A stretch of DNA of 64,000 nucleotides from Roseobacter sp. MH60115 (GCF_015644665.1 NZ_JADOBQ010000007.1:62001-126000), one strand, 5' to 3'; counted from the first letter of the stretch, positions 19,943 through 29,249 are shown. The notes: generated from the sequence alone by a model not told the origin. Made by a program: numbers and translations.

Positions 19943-21076
19943 ATGGACAGCCCCCGTTTCATCGGTGCCGAGATTTTCCGCCACTCCAGCTATGGGCGCT
20001 GGCACCCGCTGCGCGTGCCGCGGGTCAGCACGGTGATGGATCTCTCCCGCGCGTTGGGGTGGCTGCCAAAGGCGCAGTTCATCACCGCGCCCCGTGCCAA
20101 GCCAAAGGCGCTGATGGCTTGGCATACGCCCGATTATGTTGCGGCTTTACAACGGATTGAGGCCAGCCAGGTGGCAACGGCGGAGGATCTGGCGCGGCAC
20201 GATCTGGGATCGGTGACAAACCCGGTCTACCGGGAGATTTTTCGCCGCCCGGCCACGGCGGCGGGTGGGTCGTTGCTGGCGGGTGAATTGCTGCGCGAAG
20301 GTGGTGTCATCTACAACCCGCCAGGGGGCACGCACCACGGCATGCCGGACCGTGCCAACGGCTTTTGCTATCTGAACGATCCCGTGCTTGCGATGCTCTC
20401 GCTGCGCCGGAACGGGGTGCGGCGGATCGCCTATGTGGATATCGACGCGCACCATTGTGACGGCGTGGCGGAAGGGTTCCACGGCGATCCAGATTGTCTG
20501 ATGATCTCCGTGCACGAGGAACGGCTTTGGCCGCGCACCGGGCCGCTGGAGGATGATGCGGGCGGGGCGGCGCTGAACCTGCCGGTTCCGCGCGGGCTGA
20601 ACGACAGCGAGATGGGGTTTATCCGCGACGCGCTGATTGTTCCGCAGGTCGAGGCGTTCCGACCGGATGCGATTGTCCTGCTCTGCGGGGCGGATGGGGT
20701 GGAGGAGGATCCGCTGGCGCATCTGTCGCTGTCGAACAACGCGCATTGGGCCGTGGTCTCGGCGCTGATGGGCATGGCGCCGCGCCTGCTTGTGCTGGGC
20801 GGGGGTGGGTATAACCCATGGTCGGTCGGGCGGCTCTGGACCGGTGTCTGGGCGACGCTCAACGGTCATGCCATTCCAGGTCGTCTGCCAGCGGATGCAG
20901 AAGCCGTGCTGCGCGCGCTGACGTTCGAGGGCAACAAGCGTGGGAAGAACCCGCCGGAGCATTGGTTCACGACCTTGCGCGACGCGCCCCGCGACGGGCC
21001 GGTCAGAGATGCAGTTAAGGACCGGGTGGGTATTCTGTCACGACGGACTGAGGCGCGACCGAAACGAAGGGCGTAG
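19943..21076 (+). CDS. Histone-deacetylase-like amidohydrolase (AcuC / acetylpolyamine amidohydrolase superfamily)
   Basis: A 377-residue zinc deacetylase of the arginase/HDAC fold. The zinc-site segment is YVDIDAHHCDGV, the substrate channel has GGTHHG and NGFCYLND, and a glycine-rich GGGGYN closes the site. Bacterial relatives deacetylate acetylpolyamines, acetyl-CoA synthetase or other N-acetyl amines. The start is uncertain: TTG codons at 19907/19910 lie upstream in frame; ATG 19943 has GAGG 4 bases before it. It sits on the opposite strand between ABC permease genes and the binding protein gene. Confidence 0.85.
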   Translation: MDSPRFIGAEIFRHSSYGRWHPLRVPRVSTVMDLSRALGWLPKAQFITAPRAKPKALMAWHTPDYVAALQRIEASQVATAEDLARHDLGSVTNPVYREIFRRPATAAGGSLLAGELLREGGVIYNPPGGTHHGMPDRANGFCYLNDPVLAMLSLRRNGVRRIAYVDIDAHHCDGVAEGFHGDPDCLMISVHEERLWPRTGPLEDDAGGAALNLPVPRGLNDSEMGFIRDALIVPQVEAFRPDAIVLLCGADGVEEDPLAHLSLSNNAHWAVVSALMGMAPRLLVLGGGGYNPWSVGRLWTGVWATLNGHAIPGRLPADAEAVLRALTFEGNKRGKNPPEHWFTTLRDAPRDGPVRDAVKDRVGILSRRTEARPKRRA

Positions 21077-21210
21077 CTCACCCGGTACTGGTTGAGCACC
21101 AAGCGTAAGGTCGATGCATTCGGCGCATCGGGATCTTGTCAGAAAGAGGGAGGTCAACTGGGCGCACAACCGGCTGTGGTGCCAAAGCATGGCGGGTGCG
21201 CCCGGTTGGG

Positions 21211-21420
21211 TCAGACGGGCATGTTGTCGAACATGTCCTCGATGGCTTCGTCGCGCAGATCGTTGTTCATCCGCTCCAGTCGGCGGGGCACGATCTGGCC
21301 TGTGGCTTTCAGCGTAGCAATCACGCGGTCGATCTGAGGTTGTAGCGCCATACGTTCCGTGTGCGAGGCGTTTTCAACTTCATGCTCCAATTGGGTGGCG
21401 CGCTGTTGTAGGTCGGTCAA
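21211..21420 (-). CDS. Small conserved-type protein of unknown function
   Basis: A 69-residue hydrophilic, largely helical protein (QRATQLEHEVENASHTERM) with no signal or membrane segment. AAAGGAG stands 6 bases before its TTG start, supporting it as a real gene. Short proteins of this appearance are common in Rhodobacterales, but I cannot name a family. It lies between the binding-protein gene and the HDAC-like gene, on the strand of the former. Confidence 0.6.
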   Translation of the reverse strand: MTDLQQRATQLEHEVENASHTERMALQPQIDRVIATLKATGQIVPRRLERMNNDLRDEAIEDMFDNMPV

Positions 21421-21702
21421 GGCAGTCTCCTTTCGTCCAAAGAGGCGTTGTCCTTAGGGATGCAGCAGCTTCGGATGTTCCCACTCCGAATGCGAACACA
21501 ATACACGCTTTAGTAGTAGATGAGCAAGCAACTGCACAATAAATAGGCGCGACTTTTCGTCCTGATTGAAGGATAAGCAGGCCGTTTTTTCACCGTTGGA
21601 GGATTGCTGCAAATCGCATACGGATACGTATGTAAAATGCTGTTTTGCAGCGTGTGTAAACTGAGCCGGACAGTCTCGTTTCCGGCGGGGAGGTGGTGTT
21701 CA
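21421..21702. other. Gene-free AT-richer intergenic stretch
   Basis: About 280 bases of noticeably lower GC than the surroundings. The only structure seen is the small palindromic TACG/CGTA region near 21620-21632 (ATACGGATACGTAT) and a T-run at 21584-21590. It contains the ribosome-binding site, and presumably the promoter, of the small gene at 21211-21420. No convincing coding frame or RNA gene is seen. Confidence 0.4.
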
Positions 21703-21724
21703 GGGGCCACTGATTCGTGGCCCC
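21703..21724 (-). terminator. Hairpin after the ABC binding-protein gene
   Basis: GGGGCCAC (21703-21710) and GTGGCCCC (21717-21724) form a perfect 8-base stem with a 6-base loop, starting 10 bases after the stop of the binding-protein gene. There is no T-run on either strand, so it may act as an RNA-stability end rather than a classical terminator. Confidence 0.6.
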
Positions 21725-21734
21725 GGACCTGGCG

Positions 21735-23210
21735 CTATTGCGCCCAGCTTACGCCCGTCAGGTCCGTGGCCTGTGTCGGGGCATTGGCCCAGAGGCCCTG
21801 CAACTCCGCCTTGGCGACCGACAGCTGCGCGAGTTGAAAGAGGTAGCCGTTCACATAGTCATCGGCGATCATCTGCTGTGCGTCACCCATCATGCTCGCG
21901 CGCATCTCGGGATCGGTGGTGCTGTTGAGCTTCGTGATCAGCGCCTGGAAGTCCGGGTTGTCGTATTGGAAGTAGTAGTCCGGATTGGCATAGATGCCGA
22001 TGTCCATCGGCTCGGTATGGCTGACGATGGTCAGGCCGAAATCCTTGCCGCGAAAGACGCTCTCCAACCACTGCGCCCATTCGACATTCGTAATCTTGGC
22101 AGTGATGCCCACCTCGGCCAGTTGCGCCGCAATGATCTCGCCGCCCCGCCGGGCGTAGGAGGGGGGCGGCAGGTGCAGCGTGGTCTCGAACCCGTCCGGC
22201 AGCCCGGCTTCGGCCAGCAGCGCGCGGGCCTTGTCGGGGTCGTGGGCGGACTGGCCTGTCAGATCCTTGTAGGCCGGATTGTGTGGCGCAAAGTGGGTGC
22301 CGATGGGGGTGCCATAGCCGAACATCGCCCCGTCAATGATCGCCTGCCGGTCGATGGCATGGGCCACGGCCTGACGCACCAGAGGGTTGTCGAAGGGTGG
22401 CATCTTGTTGTTGGTGGAGAGGATCGTCTCACCCTCTGTGGAGCCCACGAGCACCTGAAAGCGCGGGTCGGCCTCGAACTGCGGCAGGTTCTCGGGCGCG
22501 GGGAAGGCGTAGAAGTAATCCACATCCTCGGCCATCACCGCGGCGAAGGCGGCGGTGGGGTCGGAGATGAATTTGAACGTTGCGGCCTCAAGGGCGGCGG
22601 GCGTGCCCCAGTAGCCGTCGTTGCGCGCGAGCTCGATGCGGTCGGATTGCACCCATTCCACGAATTTGAAGGCGCCAGTGCCGATGGGCATCTGCTTGAT
22701 GCCGTCGATGCTCTCAGGGGCCACGATCACCGCGTCCCCCCAGGCGAGGTTGAAAAGCATGTTGCCGTTGGGCTCCGACAGGGTCAGCTGCACGGTCAGC
22801 GGGTCGATCACCTCGACGGCGGAGATCGCGGTATAAAGCGCCTTTTGCGCATTGGCACTGTCCTCGGCAAGGATGCGGTCGAGGGAGAATTTCACGTCTT
22901 CCGCGTCCATCGTGGTGCCATCGTGGAAGGTCACGCCCTCCCGCAGGGTGAAGGTATAGGTCAGCCCGTCGTCCGAAATCTCCCAACTCGCGGCGAGACC
23001 GGGGACAACCGCGCCGTCGGCCATGAAGCGGGTCAGCCCTTCGAAGACATTGGAATAGAGCACCGTGTCGATGGCGCCCGCCGCAGCGGAGGTCGGGTCG
23101 AGGTGCGGCGGTTCGAGCTGCACCGCGACGGTGATATCGGTCTGCGCCTGGGCACCGATCCCGGTGGCGGCGAATGCGAAGGCGAGAAGGCTGCGTGTGA
23201 AGGTCTGCAT
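21735..23210 (-). CDS. ABC transporter substrate-binding protein (SBP_bac_5, peptide type)
   Basis: A 491-residue periplasmic binding protein. The signal peptide is MQTFTRSLLAFAFAATGIGA followed by QAQTD, and the mature protein starts with VAVQLEPPHLDPT. Family segments include YTFTLREGVTFHDGTTMDAEDVKFSLDR, split here between residues about 95 and 122, and the C-terminal domain with YLFQLAQLSVAK. The ATG at 23210 is chosen because it begins the signal peptide; the frame stays open upstream. It probably serves the fused-ATPase transporter at 16495-19864. The solute is unknown. Confidence 0.9.
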   Translation of the reverse strand: MQTFTRSLLAFAFAATGIGAQAQTDITVAVQLEPPHLDPTSAAAGAIDTVLYSNVFEGLTRFMADGAVVPGLAASWEISDDGLTYTFTLREGVTFHDGTTMDAEDVKFSLDRILAEDSANAQKALYTAISAVEVIDPLTVQLTLSEPNGNMLFNLAWGDAVIVAPESIDGIKQMPIGTGAFKFVEWVQSDRIELARNDGYWGTPAALEAATFKFISDPTAAFAAVMAEDVDYFYAFPAPENLPQFEADPRFQVLVGSTEGETILSTNNKMPPFDNPLVRQAVAHAIDRQAIIDGAMFGYGTPIGTHFAPHNPAYKDLTGQSAHDPDKARALLAEAGLPDGFETTLHLPPPSYARRGGEIIAAQLAEVGITAKITNVEWAQWLESVFRGKDFGLTIVSHTEPMDIGIYANPDYYFQYDNPDFQALITKLNSTTDPEMRASMMGDAQQMIADDYVNGYLFQLAQLSVAKAELQGLWANAPTQATDLTGVSWAQ

Positions 23211-23368
23211 AAGGGTCCCCTGTGTCATGCTCCCCGGCGGGCGCGATCCTGCGTCGAGTGTTCCAACAATCCTCGCGTCAATCAAGGGCGGGTTTTCCGG
23301 CAAGGGCGTGGATTTCCGGCGCATCCGTGCTATCCGGCATCCGCAACGACAGCACAGGACCCGTGATC

Positions 23369-24208
23369 ATGAGCGCCACAGCCCGGAAAACAGCCCCGAT
23401 GCCCGCGGATATCAAGGCGCGAAAGGGGGGTGTGCCGCTGGTCAGCCTGACGGCCTATACCACCCCCATGGCACAGATGATGGACGCCCATTGCGACTTT
23501 GTGCTGGTGGGCGACAGCGTTGGCATGGTGCTGCACGGGCTGCCCTCGACGCTGGAGGTCACGATGGAGATGATGATCCTGCATGGCCGGGCGGTGGCGC
23601 GGGGGCTGAGCCGGTCGATGATGGTGATTGATATGCCCTTTGGCAGCTATGAGCAGAGCTCGCAGCAGGCCTTTGAGAGTGCGGCGACGCTGATGCGCGA
23701 GACGGGCGCCGGTGCGGTGAAGCTGGAGGGCGGGCAGCATATGGCGCCTACCATCGATTTTCTGGTCAAGCGGGGGATCCCGGTCATGGCGCATATCGGC
23801 CTGACGCCGCAATCCATCAACACGCTGGGAGGCTACACGGTTCAGGGGCGGGGGGCGCAGGGCGACATCATGATGGAAGACGCGCGCGCCGTCGCAGCAG
23901 CAGGGGCTTTTGCGGTGGTGTTGGAGAAAGTCCCACAAGGGTTGGCGGATCGGATCACGGCGGAGGTGGAGATCCCCACCATCGGCATCGGGGCTTCTGC
24001 GGGCTGTGACGGGCAGATCCTCGTGGTGGATGACATGCTGGGGTTGTTCACGGCGTTCAAGGCGAAGTTCGTGAAGCGGTATGCAGAGCTTGGGCAGACC
24101 GGCGAGGATGCAATTGCCTCCTATGCAGAGGAGGTGCGTGCCCGCCGTTTTCCGGGGCCGGAGCATGTGTTTGCTGATGCCGCGCCCAAGGGAGGGACGC
24201 GCGCGTGA
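23369..24208 (+). CDS. panB: 3-methyl-2-oxobutanoate hydroxymethyltransferase PanB
   Basis: A 279-residue TIM-barrel enzyme that makes ketopantoate from alpha-ketoisovalerate and methylene-tetrahydrofolate, the first committed step to pantothenate and CoA. Signatures are [25 protein letters not shown] (metal-binding Asp), and the catalytic glutamate region FAVVLEKVP. The ATG at 23369 gives the normal length. The stop overlaps the GTG start of panC, forming a panBC operon. Confidence 0.95.
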   Translation: MSATARKTAPMPADIKARKGGVPLVSLTAYTTPMAQMMDAHCDFVLVGDSVGMVLHGLPSTLEVTMEMMILHGRAVARGLSRSMMVIDMPFGSYEQSSQQAFESAATLMRETGAGAVKLEGGQHMAPTIDFLVKRGIPVMAHIGLTPQSINTLGGYTVQGRGAQGDIMMEDARAVAAAGAFAVVLEKVPQGLADRITAEVEIPTIGIGASAGCDGQILVVDDMLGLFTAFKAKFVKRYAELGQTGEDAIASYAEEVRARRFPGPEHVFADAAPKGGTRA

Positions 24209-25068
24209 CGCCCCCGATCGTAAGAACCCTGGCGGAGCTTCGCAACGCAACGCGGGGCTGGCACCGGGCAGGGGAGAGCATCGGGGTGGTGCCGACCATG
24301 GGCGCGCTGCATGATGGTCACCTGAGCCTCGTGGCGGCGGCCAAGGCCGCGTGCGACCGGGTGATTGTGACGATTTTCGTGAACCCAAAGCAGTTCAATC
24401 AGGCGTCGGACCTCGACAATTATCCGCGTACCGAGGAAGAGGATGCGCGCAAGCTGGCGCGTTTTGCCGTAGATGCGGTCTATGTCCCCGATGTGAGCCA
24501 GATCTACCCAGAGGGGTTTGCCACGAATGTGTCGGTGGGTGGGATGACCGATGTGCTTTGTGGCGCCCACCGGCCCGGCCATTTCGACGGAGTGGCGACG
24601 GTGGTGAGCAAGCTCTTTACCCAAACCTCCGCCGACAAGGGCTTTTTTGGTGAGAAGGATTTTCAGCAGCTGATGGTGGTGCAGCGGATGGCGCGGGATC
24701 TGGATATTCCCATCGAGGTTGTGGGCTGTCCGACGATCCGGGAAGAGGATGGGCTGGCGATGTCCTCGCGCAATCTGCTGCTCAGCGACCGGGCGCGGAT
24801 CAAGGCGCCTTTGTTGTCTGAAGTGATGCAGGAGGTGGCCGAAAAGCTTGCAGCCGGTGAGAGTTTTGCACCCCTTCAGGCGGCGGCTGTTGCCCGGCTG
24901 ACGTCAGGCGGCTTTACCGATATCGATTACTTCGAGCTTCGGTCCTGTGCAGCGCTGGAGGCGCTGGAGTGGCCTACCGAACCCGCCCGCCTCTTTGCTG
25001 CGGCGTGGCTGGCGGGGGTTCGGCTGATCGACAATATCGACGTGCCGGTGGTGCCTGCGTCCGGCTAG
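24205..25068 (+). CDS. panC: Pantothenate synthetase PanC
   Basis: A 287-residue nucleotidyltransferase-fold ligase joining pantoate and beta-alanine using ATP. It shows [13 protein letters not shown] (the HIGH-like motif), VNPKQFN, and the pantoate-binding [19 protein letters not shown] and FGEKDFQQL segments. It starts at a GTG overlapping panB. Its stop codon overlaps the stop codon of the convergent toxin gene in a shared CTAG. Confidence 0.95.
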   Translation: MTPPIVRTLAELRNATRGWHRAGESIGVVPTMGALHDGHLSLVAAAKAACDRVIVTIFVNPKQFNQASDLDNYPRTEEEDARKLARFAVDAVYVPDVSQIYPEGFATNVSVGGMTDVLCGAHRPGHFDGVATVVSKLFTQTSADKGFFGEKDFQQLMVVQRMARDLDIPIEVVGCPTIREEDGLAMSSRNLLLSDRARIKAPLLSEVMQEVAEKLAAGESFAPLQAAAVARLTSGGFTDIDYFELRSCAALEALEWPTEPARLFAAAWLAGVRLIDNIDVPVVPASG

Positions 25069-25466
25069 TCACTCAGCTTTGATAGCCGTGCACGGAACCA
25101 GTCTTCGAGCGCCTCTTGCGGCATCGCGCCGGTCACAACGTCAACGACGACATCATCGATCCGGTCGTCAGCTTGCACCGCCAGATCGTAGCCGCTGTTG
25201 AGGCAGAGAACTTCCGTGGTGAGCCATGCGGTGCGTTTGTTGGCGTCGTTAAAACCGTGCGACGTTGCCAGGCCGTGCAGCAAGGCGGCGGCCTTTTTGT
25301 GAATGGGACGGTGATAGCCATGGTAGGGTCTGCCGATGGCGCCGAGGATACTGTCGAGATTGCAGATGCCGCGCAGCCCGCCAAAAGCCTCCAGCGATTG
25401 CTCGTGGGCTTCCAGAACATCGCCCAGATTGACCCGGTAGTGCGGCTTACCGATTGGCCAATCGCT
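25065..25466 (-). CDS. Doc/Fic-family toxin, start codon not canonical
   Basis: The 133-codon open frame encodes a death-on-curing-type protein. The Fic core HGFNDANKRT (about residues 70-79) follows AIGRPYHGYHRP and IHKKAAALLHG, and homology starts at the family N-terminus WPIGKPHYRVNL. Doc toxins phosphorylate EF-Tu. The frame begins only two codons after an in-frame TGA, with no ATG, GTG or TTG before the TTG at 25283, in mid-protein. It overlaps the antitoxin gene by 20 bases in the +1 frame, so a rare start, coupled reinitiation, a frameshift or an inactive gene are all possible. Confidence 0.65.
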   Translation of the reverse strand, partial: SDWPIGKPHYRVNLGDVLEAHEQSLEAFGGLRGICNLDSILGAIGRPYHGYHRPIHKKAAALLHGLATSHGFNDANKRTAWLTTEVLCLNSGYDLAVQADDRIDDVVVDVVTGAMPQEALEDWFRARLSKLSD

Positions 25467-25620
25467 TCAGGGCGTCCCTGTTTTTGCTGATCGAGGCGCT
25501 GACCACCGTGGGTGTTTTCTTGCCGGAGGCATGCACGGATGTATCCCCCCCTTCCTTGCGGAGGGTGAATTTGCCGGTGTCTGCCGTGCGTGCGACGGTG
25601 GCGCTATGTGTCTTGGCCAT
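25447..25620 (-). CDS. Antitoxin partner of the Doc-type toxin
   Basis: A 57-residue basic protein beginning MAKTHSATVARTADTGKFTLRK and ending RDALKRLANR. It sits directly upstream of, and overlaps, the Doc-type gene, the usual place for the antitoxin. The ATG at 25620 has GAAGGA 9 bases upstream. The protein would neutralise the toxin and possibly bind the shared promoter. The call rests mainly on gene order and size; I do not see a clear DNA-binding motif. Confidence 0.7.
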   Translation of the reverse strand: MAKTHSATVARTADTGKFTLRKEGGDTSVHASGKKTPTVVSASISKNRDALKRLANR

Positions 25621-25718
25621 TGCTTCGGTATCCTTCTCCACCTGAAAATGCACATCCTTGGACAGTATATCAAGGGATCGTAAACCAGATATGACCTGCT
25701 GCTACGCTCCTGTGACGG

Positions 25719-27032
25719 TCAGTCCTGGGGCAACAGCAGCGTTTCCAGGGCGCGTCCCATCACCTTGGCGCTGTCGATCATGTCATCGATCCCGACGTAT
25801 TCATCGGGTTTATGCGCCAGTTCAAGGATGCCCGGCCCGTAGGCGATGCAGTTCTTGAGCTTGCCGATCCGGTCGATGTGTTTCTGGTCGTAAGTGCCGG
25901 GGGAGGCGACGTATTCTGGCGGCTGGCCCATGACGTCTTCAATAGCCTGCGCCACGGTGCGCACCACCGGAGCGTCGCGGTCGGTCATCGAAGGCAGGAC
26001 CGCGTTCAGCTCGGTCAGCTCATATTCGAAATCGGTGCGACTGGCCTTGAGCCCTTCGAGCAGGGCGGTGACCTCGCTGCGCACCTGATCGAGCGGTTCT
26101 TCCAGCAAAAAGCGCCGGTCGATCACGATACGGCAGCTGTCGGGCACACAATGGGCGGGCAGGCTGGTGTCACCCGGGGCGAACTCCAGCTGGCCGCCGT
26201 GGATGGAGTTGATGTTCATCGTGGATTGCCGCGCACCATCCGGCACCACGGGCATATCGGTGTGGCGCGCCGCCATGGCGGGGAAGAGCTTGTCTTCGAA
26301 CTCTGACAGCACCGCGCCCATGTGGCGCACGGCGCAGTCTCCCAGAAAGGGCATGGACCCATGGGCGATCTCGCCCTTTGTCTCGATCTCCGCCCACCAG
26401 CCACCGCGATGACCCAGACAGATACGATCCTTGTTCAGCGGTTCGGGGATGATCACATGCTGCACGCGCGTGGGGTTGAAATAGCCCTGCTCGGCGAGAT
26501 AAGCGACGCCGCCATAGCCGCCGGATTCCTCATCCGCCGTGCCGGAGATTTCGATGGCACCGGCGAAATCAGGATGGGTTTCGATGAAGGCCTCGCAGGC
26601 AATGATCGATGCGGCGAGCCCGCCCTTCATGTCACAGGCCCCGCGCCCGTAGATCTTGCCGTCCTTTTCCGCGCCGCCAAAGGGGTCCATGGTCCAGCCG
26701 CGACCGACCTCAACCACATCCGTGTGGCTGTTGAAATGCACACAGTCGCCGGAACGTGCACCTTCCCGGCGTGCGACGATGTTCCACCGGGGATACTTGT
26801 CGCTGTCCCCCGGAGTGTCATGGGCACGGACCAGTGTCGTCTCGAACCCGTGGCGCGACAGGCGCCTGTCCAGAAAGTCGCAGATATCGCGATAACAATC
26901 GCCGGGCGGGTTGAGCGTGGGAATGCGGATCAGGTCACGGGTCAGCGCAACAAGGTCCGCGCGTTTGGCATCGATGGCGTCAGACAGAGAGGTGGGGTTC
27001 AGCATGAAATTACTGTCAGGCAATTGCGACAT
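25719..27032 (-). CDS. M20-family deacylase (ArgE/DapE type)
   Basis: A 437-residue zinc amidohydrolase of the acetylornithine deacetylase / succinyl-diaminopimelate desuccinylase family. Metal and catalytic residues are visible in HFNSHTDVV, GRGACDMKGG and TADEESGG, and the dimerisation domain follows. Which N-acyl amino acid it cleaves cannot be told. Neither the ATG at 27032 nor the in-frame ATG at 27005 has a good ribosome-binding site; the latter removes nine residues. It follows the class-V aminotransferase-fold gene by 23 bases and may share its operon. Confidence 0.88.
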   Translation of the reverse strand: MSQLPDSNFMLNPTSLSDAIDAKRADLVALTRDLIRIPTLNPPGDCYRDICDFLDRRLSRHGFETTLVRAHDTPGDSDKYPRWNIVARREGARSGDCVHFNSHTDVVEVGRGWTMDPFGGAEKDGKIYGRGACDMKGGLAASIIACEAFIETHPDFAGAIEISGTADEESGGYGGVAYLAEQGYFNPTRVQHVIIPEPLNKDRICLGHRGGWWAEIETKGEIAHGSMPFLGDCAVRHMGAVLSEFEDKLFPAMAARHTDMPVVPDGARQSTMNINSIHGGQLEFAPGDTSLPAHCVPDSCRIVIDRRFLLEEPLDQVRSEVTALLEGLKASRTDFEYELTELNAVLPSMTDRDAPVVRTVAQAIEDVMGQPPEYVASPGTYDQKHIDRIGKLKNCIAYGPGILELAHKPDEYVGIDDMIDSAKVMGRALETLLLPQD

Positions 27033-27055
27033 CCGGGCAAGGTGAAAACGGCCGC

Positions 27056-28315
27056 TCAGCCGGTCCCGGCAATGTCCTTCATGGCGCCCAGAAACGTGCT
27101 GACTTCTTCGACACTATTATAGTGGCACATTGAGACCCGGACAGCGGCCTCCAGACCCAGGGGATTGAGGATGTTGCCAGAGTAGTGATCTGCCTTGCGG
27201 ACATGGGTGCGGATGCCCTGTGCGTTCAGAGCGCTGACGATCTCGGCGGCAGGCAGGTGGTCCAGGGCGAAGCAGACCAACCCCTCGCGTGCGGGATTGT
27301 CGATGCCGCCCAGAATGGTGATGCCGGGTAGTTCCGCCAGACCGGGCAGGTTGCCACTGCCATGCAGCATCGCCTGGGTCAGCGCGTGTTCGTGATCGTG
27401 TATGGCAGCCCCCGCCGCCTTCAGCCGGGTGCGTCGGTCATCGCTGTCGCTATGCTGTGCGCCCAGCCAGTCGAGATAGGCGACGACATCAGAGAAGGTC
27501 GCATAGGCACCAGTATCGCGGGTGCCCATCTCCCAATGGGCACGTGGGCCGTTCTCCAGCTGTTCCAGAGGCAGCGCCGTCATCCGGTCCGACACCCAGG
27601 CGACCCCGTAGCCATGGCGCGAAAAGGCCTTGTAGGGCGAGATCACATAGCCATCGATGTCATAGGCGGCGATGTCGATGTGACCGTGGCTCGCATGCTG
27701 GATGCCATCGACGAAGATGTAGGCCTCGGGGGCGACGGCCCGGATTGCGGCAGCAATAGAGGCCACGTCATTGGCGATGCCGGTCACGGGGGAGGTATGC
27801 AGGATGGTTGCGACCCGCACGTCGGGCGTCATGAGGGCCGCATAGGCTTCGGCGCTAACCGACCCGGTGGCGTCATCGTGTGGCACGGAAACATAGTCTT
27901 TGCCCGCAATCTGCGCCCAATGGGTCGCGGCAGAACGCGACGCGGGGTGTTCGACGGTCGAACCGATCACCGCGCCGCCCTCGGGCGCTCCCATCACCGC
28001 CGTGCGGATCAGGCGAAAGGTGAGTTCGGTGCCGCTTTCCCCGACAAAGAACTGGCCACCCCTCGGGTTGAAGAAATCCACCATATCCGTCTTGGACTGC
28101 GCGATCAGGTCAACGAGCGCACGGGCAGCGGGGTTGTCGCGGCCCTGATTATCCGGAATGGCGGCGAATTTTGCCGAGGTCTCGACGACGGAATTCAGCG
28201 TCAGTGCCCCGCCCGCGTTTTCAAAGAAGATGCGCGGCCCCTGAAACGGGCAGCTGTCCACATGGGCAAATCGGGCACGGACATCGGACATCAAATCAGG
28301 GGCAAAAAGGGGCAT
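27056..28315 (-). CDS. Class-V aminotransferase-fold PLP enzyme (cysteine-desulfurase-like)
   Basis: A 419-residue PLP enzyme of the NifS/SufS fold. ENAGGALTLNSVV near the start, STVEHPASRSAATHW and VDGIQHASHGHIDI are typical, and the PLP lysine is in SPYKAFSRHGYG (about residue 228). The active-site cysteine loop of true SufS is not obvious, so the reaction could be a desulfurase, selenocysteine lyase or lyase-type reaction. It is divergent to the membrane-protein gene at 28413, and the deacylase gene lies 23 bases downstream. Confidence 0.82.
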   Translation of the reverse strand: MPLFAPDLMSDVRARFAHVDSCPFQGPRIFFENAGGALTLNSVVETSAKFAAIPDNQGRDNPAARALVDLIAQSKTDMVDFFNPRGGQFFVGESGTELTFRLIRTAVMGAPEGGAVIGSTVEHPASRSAATHWAQIAGKDYVSVPHDDATGSVSAEAYAALMTPDVRVATILHTSPVTGIANDVASIAAAIRAVAPEAYIFVDGIQHASHGHIDIAAYDIDGYVISPYKAFSRHGYGVAWVSDRMTALPLEQLENGPRAHWEMGTRDTGAYATFSDVVAYLDWLGAQHSDSDDRRTRLKAAGAAIHDHEHALTQAMLHGSGNLPGLAELPGITILGGIDNPAREGLVCFALDHLPAAEIVSALNAQGIRTHVRKADHYSGNILNPLGLEAAVRVSMCHYNSVEEVSTFLGAMKDIAGTG

Positions 28316-28340
28316 GTCGGTCCGCGCAAGTAAAGGTTGT

Positions 28341-28366
28341 GGAACTCATTCAGGCGATAATAAGTT
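28341..28366 (+). promoter_or_regulatory. EcfG-type promoter upstream of the formate/nitrite-channel-family gene
   Basis: GGAAC (28341-28345), 17 bases, then AGTT (28363-28366). This fits the alphaproteobacterial general-stress sigma factor consensus GGAAC-N16/17-cGTT with one change. It lies 47 bases before the ATG at 28413. Confidence 0.65.
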
Positions 28367-28412
28367 GAGTGTCAAGCGGCACCGGCTCGGCAGGTGCGTT
28401 TCGGAGTTACCC

Positions 28413-29240
28413 ATGGACCAGACCGCACGCTACGAAGAAGAAGAAAAAGAAGAAGCCTCGGTTCAGAACGCTGCCGCCCTTGCCCCCAAGCTGATCTATG
28501 AGGTGATCCGCCGCGAGGGCGAAGAGGAAATGGCGCGACCCAAACGGTCGCTGCTCTGGTCGGGCATCGCTGCGGGGGTGATGATCAGCTTGTCGGTTCT
28601 GGGCGAAGCGATTTTCCGGACCTATCTGCCGGATGCGCCCAGCAGTTACCTGATCGAGAACCTGGGTTATTCGCTGGGCTTTCTCGCCGTGATCATGGGG
28701 CGCATGCAGCTTTTCACCGAAAATACGATCACGACAGTGCTGCCCGTCATGGTAGAGCGGACATGGTATGCATTCGGGTGCATGTTGCGGCTCTGGGGGA
28801 TCGTGATGACGGCAAATGTGATTGGTGCCTTTGCAGTGGCCGCCCTTTTTGTGTTTACCCCCGCGATACCGGCAGAGATCATGGTGTCCGTCGTTGATCT
28901 GTCGCATCACGCGACGGGCATGGGGGCGGATGCCTCCTTTTGGCGGGCCATTCCTGCGGGCATTATCGTGGCGTTGATCGTCTGGATGCTGCCGCAGGCG
29001 GACAGTGCGAAATTCTTCCTTATCCTGGTTTTCACCTGGCTGATCGCTGCGGGGGATTTCACCCATATCGTGGCCGGATCGGTGGAGATGGCCGTGCTGG
29101 TCTGGATGGGTGACATCACCGCCGCGACAGCCATTGGTGGATTTTTCATCCCGGTTCTGGCCGGAAACATCATTGGCGGGACGGTGATCTTTACCCTGAT
29201 GGCCTGGGGCCAGGTGCGCGACGAGCTTCCGGACAAGTAA
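28413..29240 (+). CDS. Formate/nitrite transporter-family membrane protein (YfdC-like)
   Basis: A 275-residue inner-membrane protein of the FNT superfamily. A charged, glutamate-rich N-terminal tail (about 45 residues) precedes six predicted helices. ENLGYSLGFLAVIMGRMQLFTENT and the repeat-two segment AAGDFTHIVAGSVE match FNT pore regions. GGAG is 7 bases before the ATG. The transported ion is unknown; YfdC-type members are not proven formate channels. An EcfG-type promoter motif upstream places it in the general stress response. Confidence 0.85.
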   Translation: MDQTARYEEEEKEEASVQNAAALAPKLIYEVIRREGEEEMARPKRSLLWSGIAAGVMISLSVLGEAIFRTYLPDAPSSYLIENLGYSLGFLAVIMGRMQLFTENTITTVLPVMVERTWYAFGCMLRLWGIVMTANVIGAFAVAALFVFTPAIPAEIMVSVVDLSHHATGMGADASFWRAIPAGIIVALIVWMLPQADSAKFFLILVFTWLIAAGDFTHIVAGSVEMAVLVWMGDITAATAIGGFFIPVLAGNIIGGTVIFTLMAWGQVRDELPDK

Positions 29241-29249
29241 GCGGGTTCG

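Noticed and set aside
21510-21710. A 66-codon frame on the - strand
   Set aside because: It lies in AT-richer intergenic DNA, lacks a good ribosome site and overlaps the binding-protein terminator region.
21717-23366. A 549-codon open frame on the + strand
   Set aside because: It is antisense to the signal-peptide-bearing binding protein.
25065-25283. A 72-residue version of the Doc-type toxin from the TTG at 25283
   Set aside because: It would remove the first half of the conserved Doc fold, although the upstream half is intact in frame. The full open frame is a better description.
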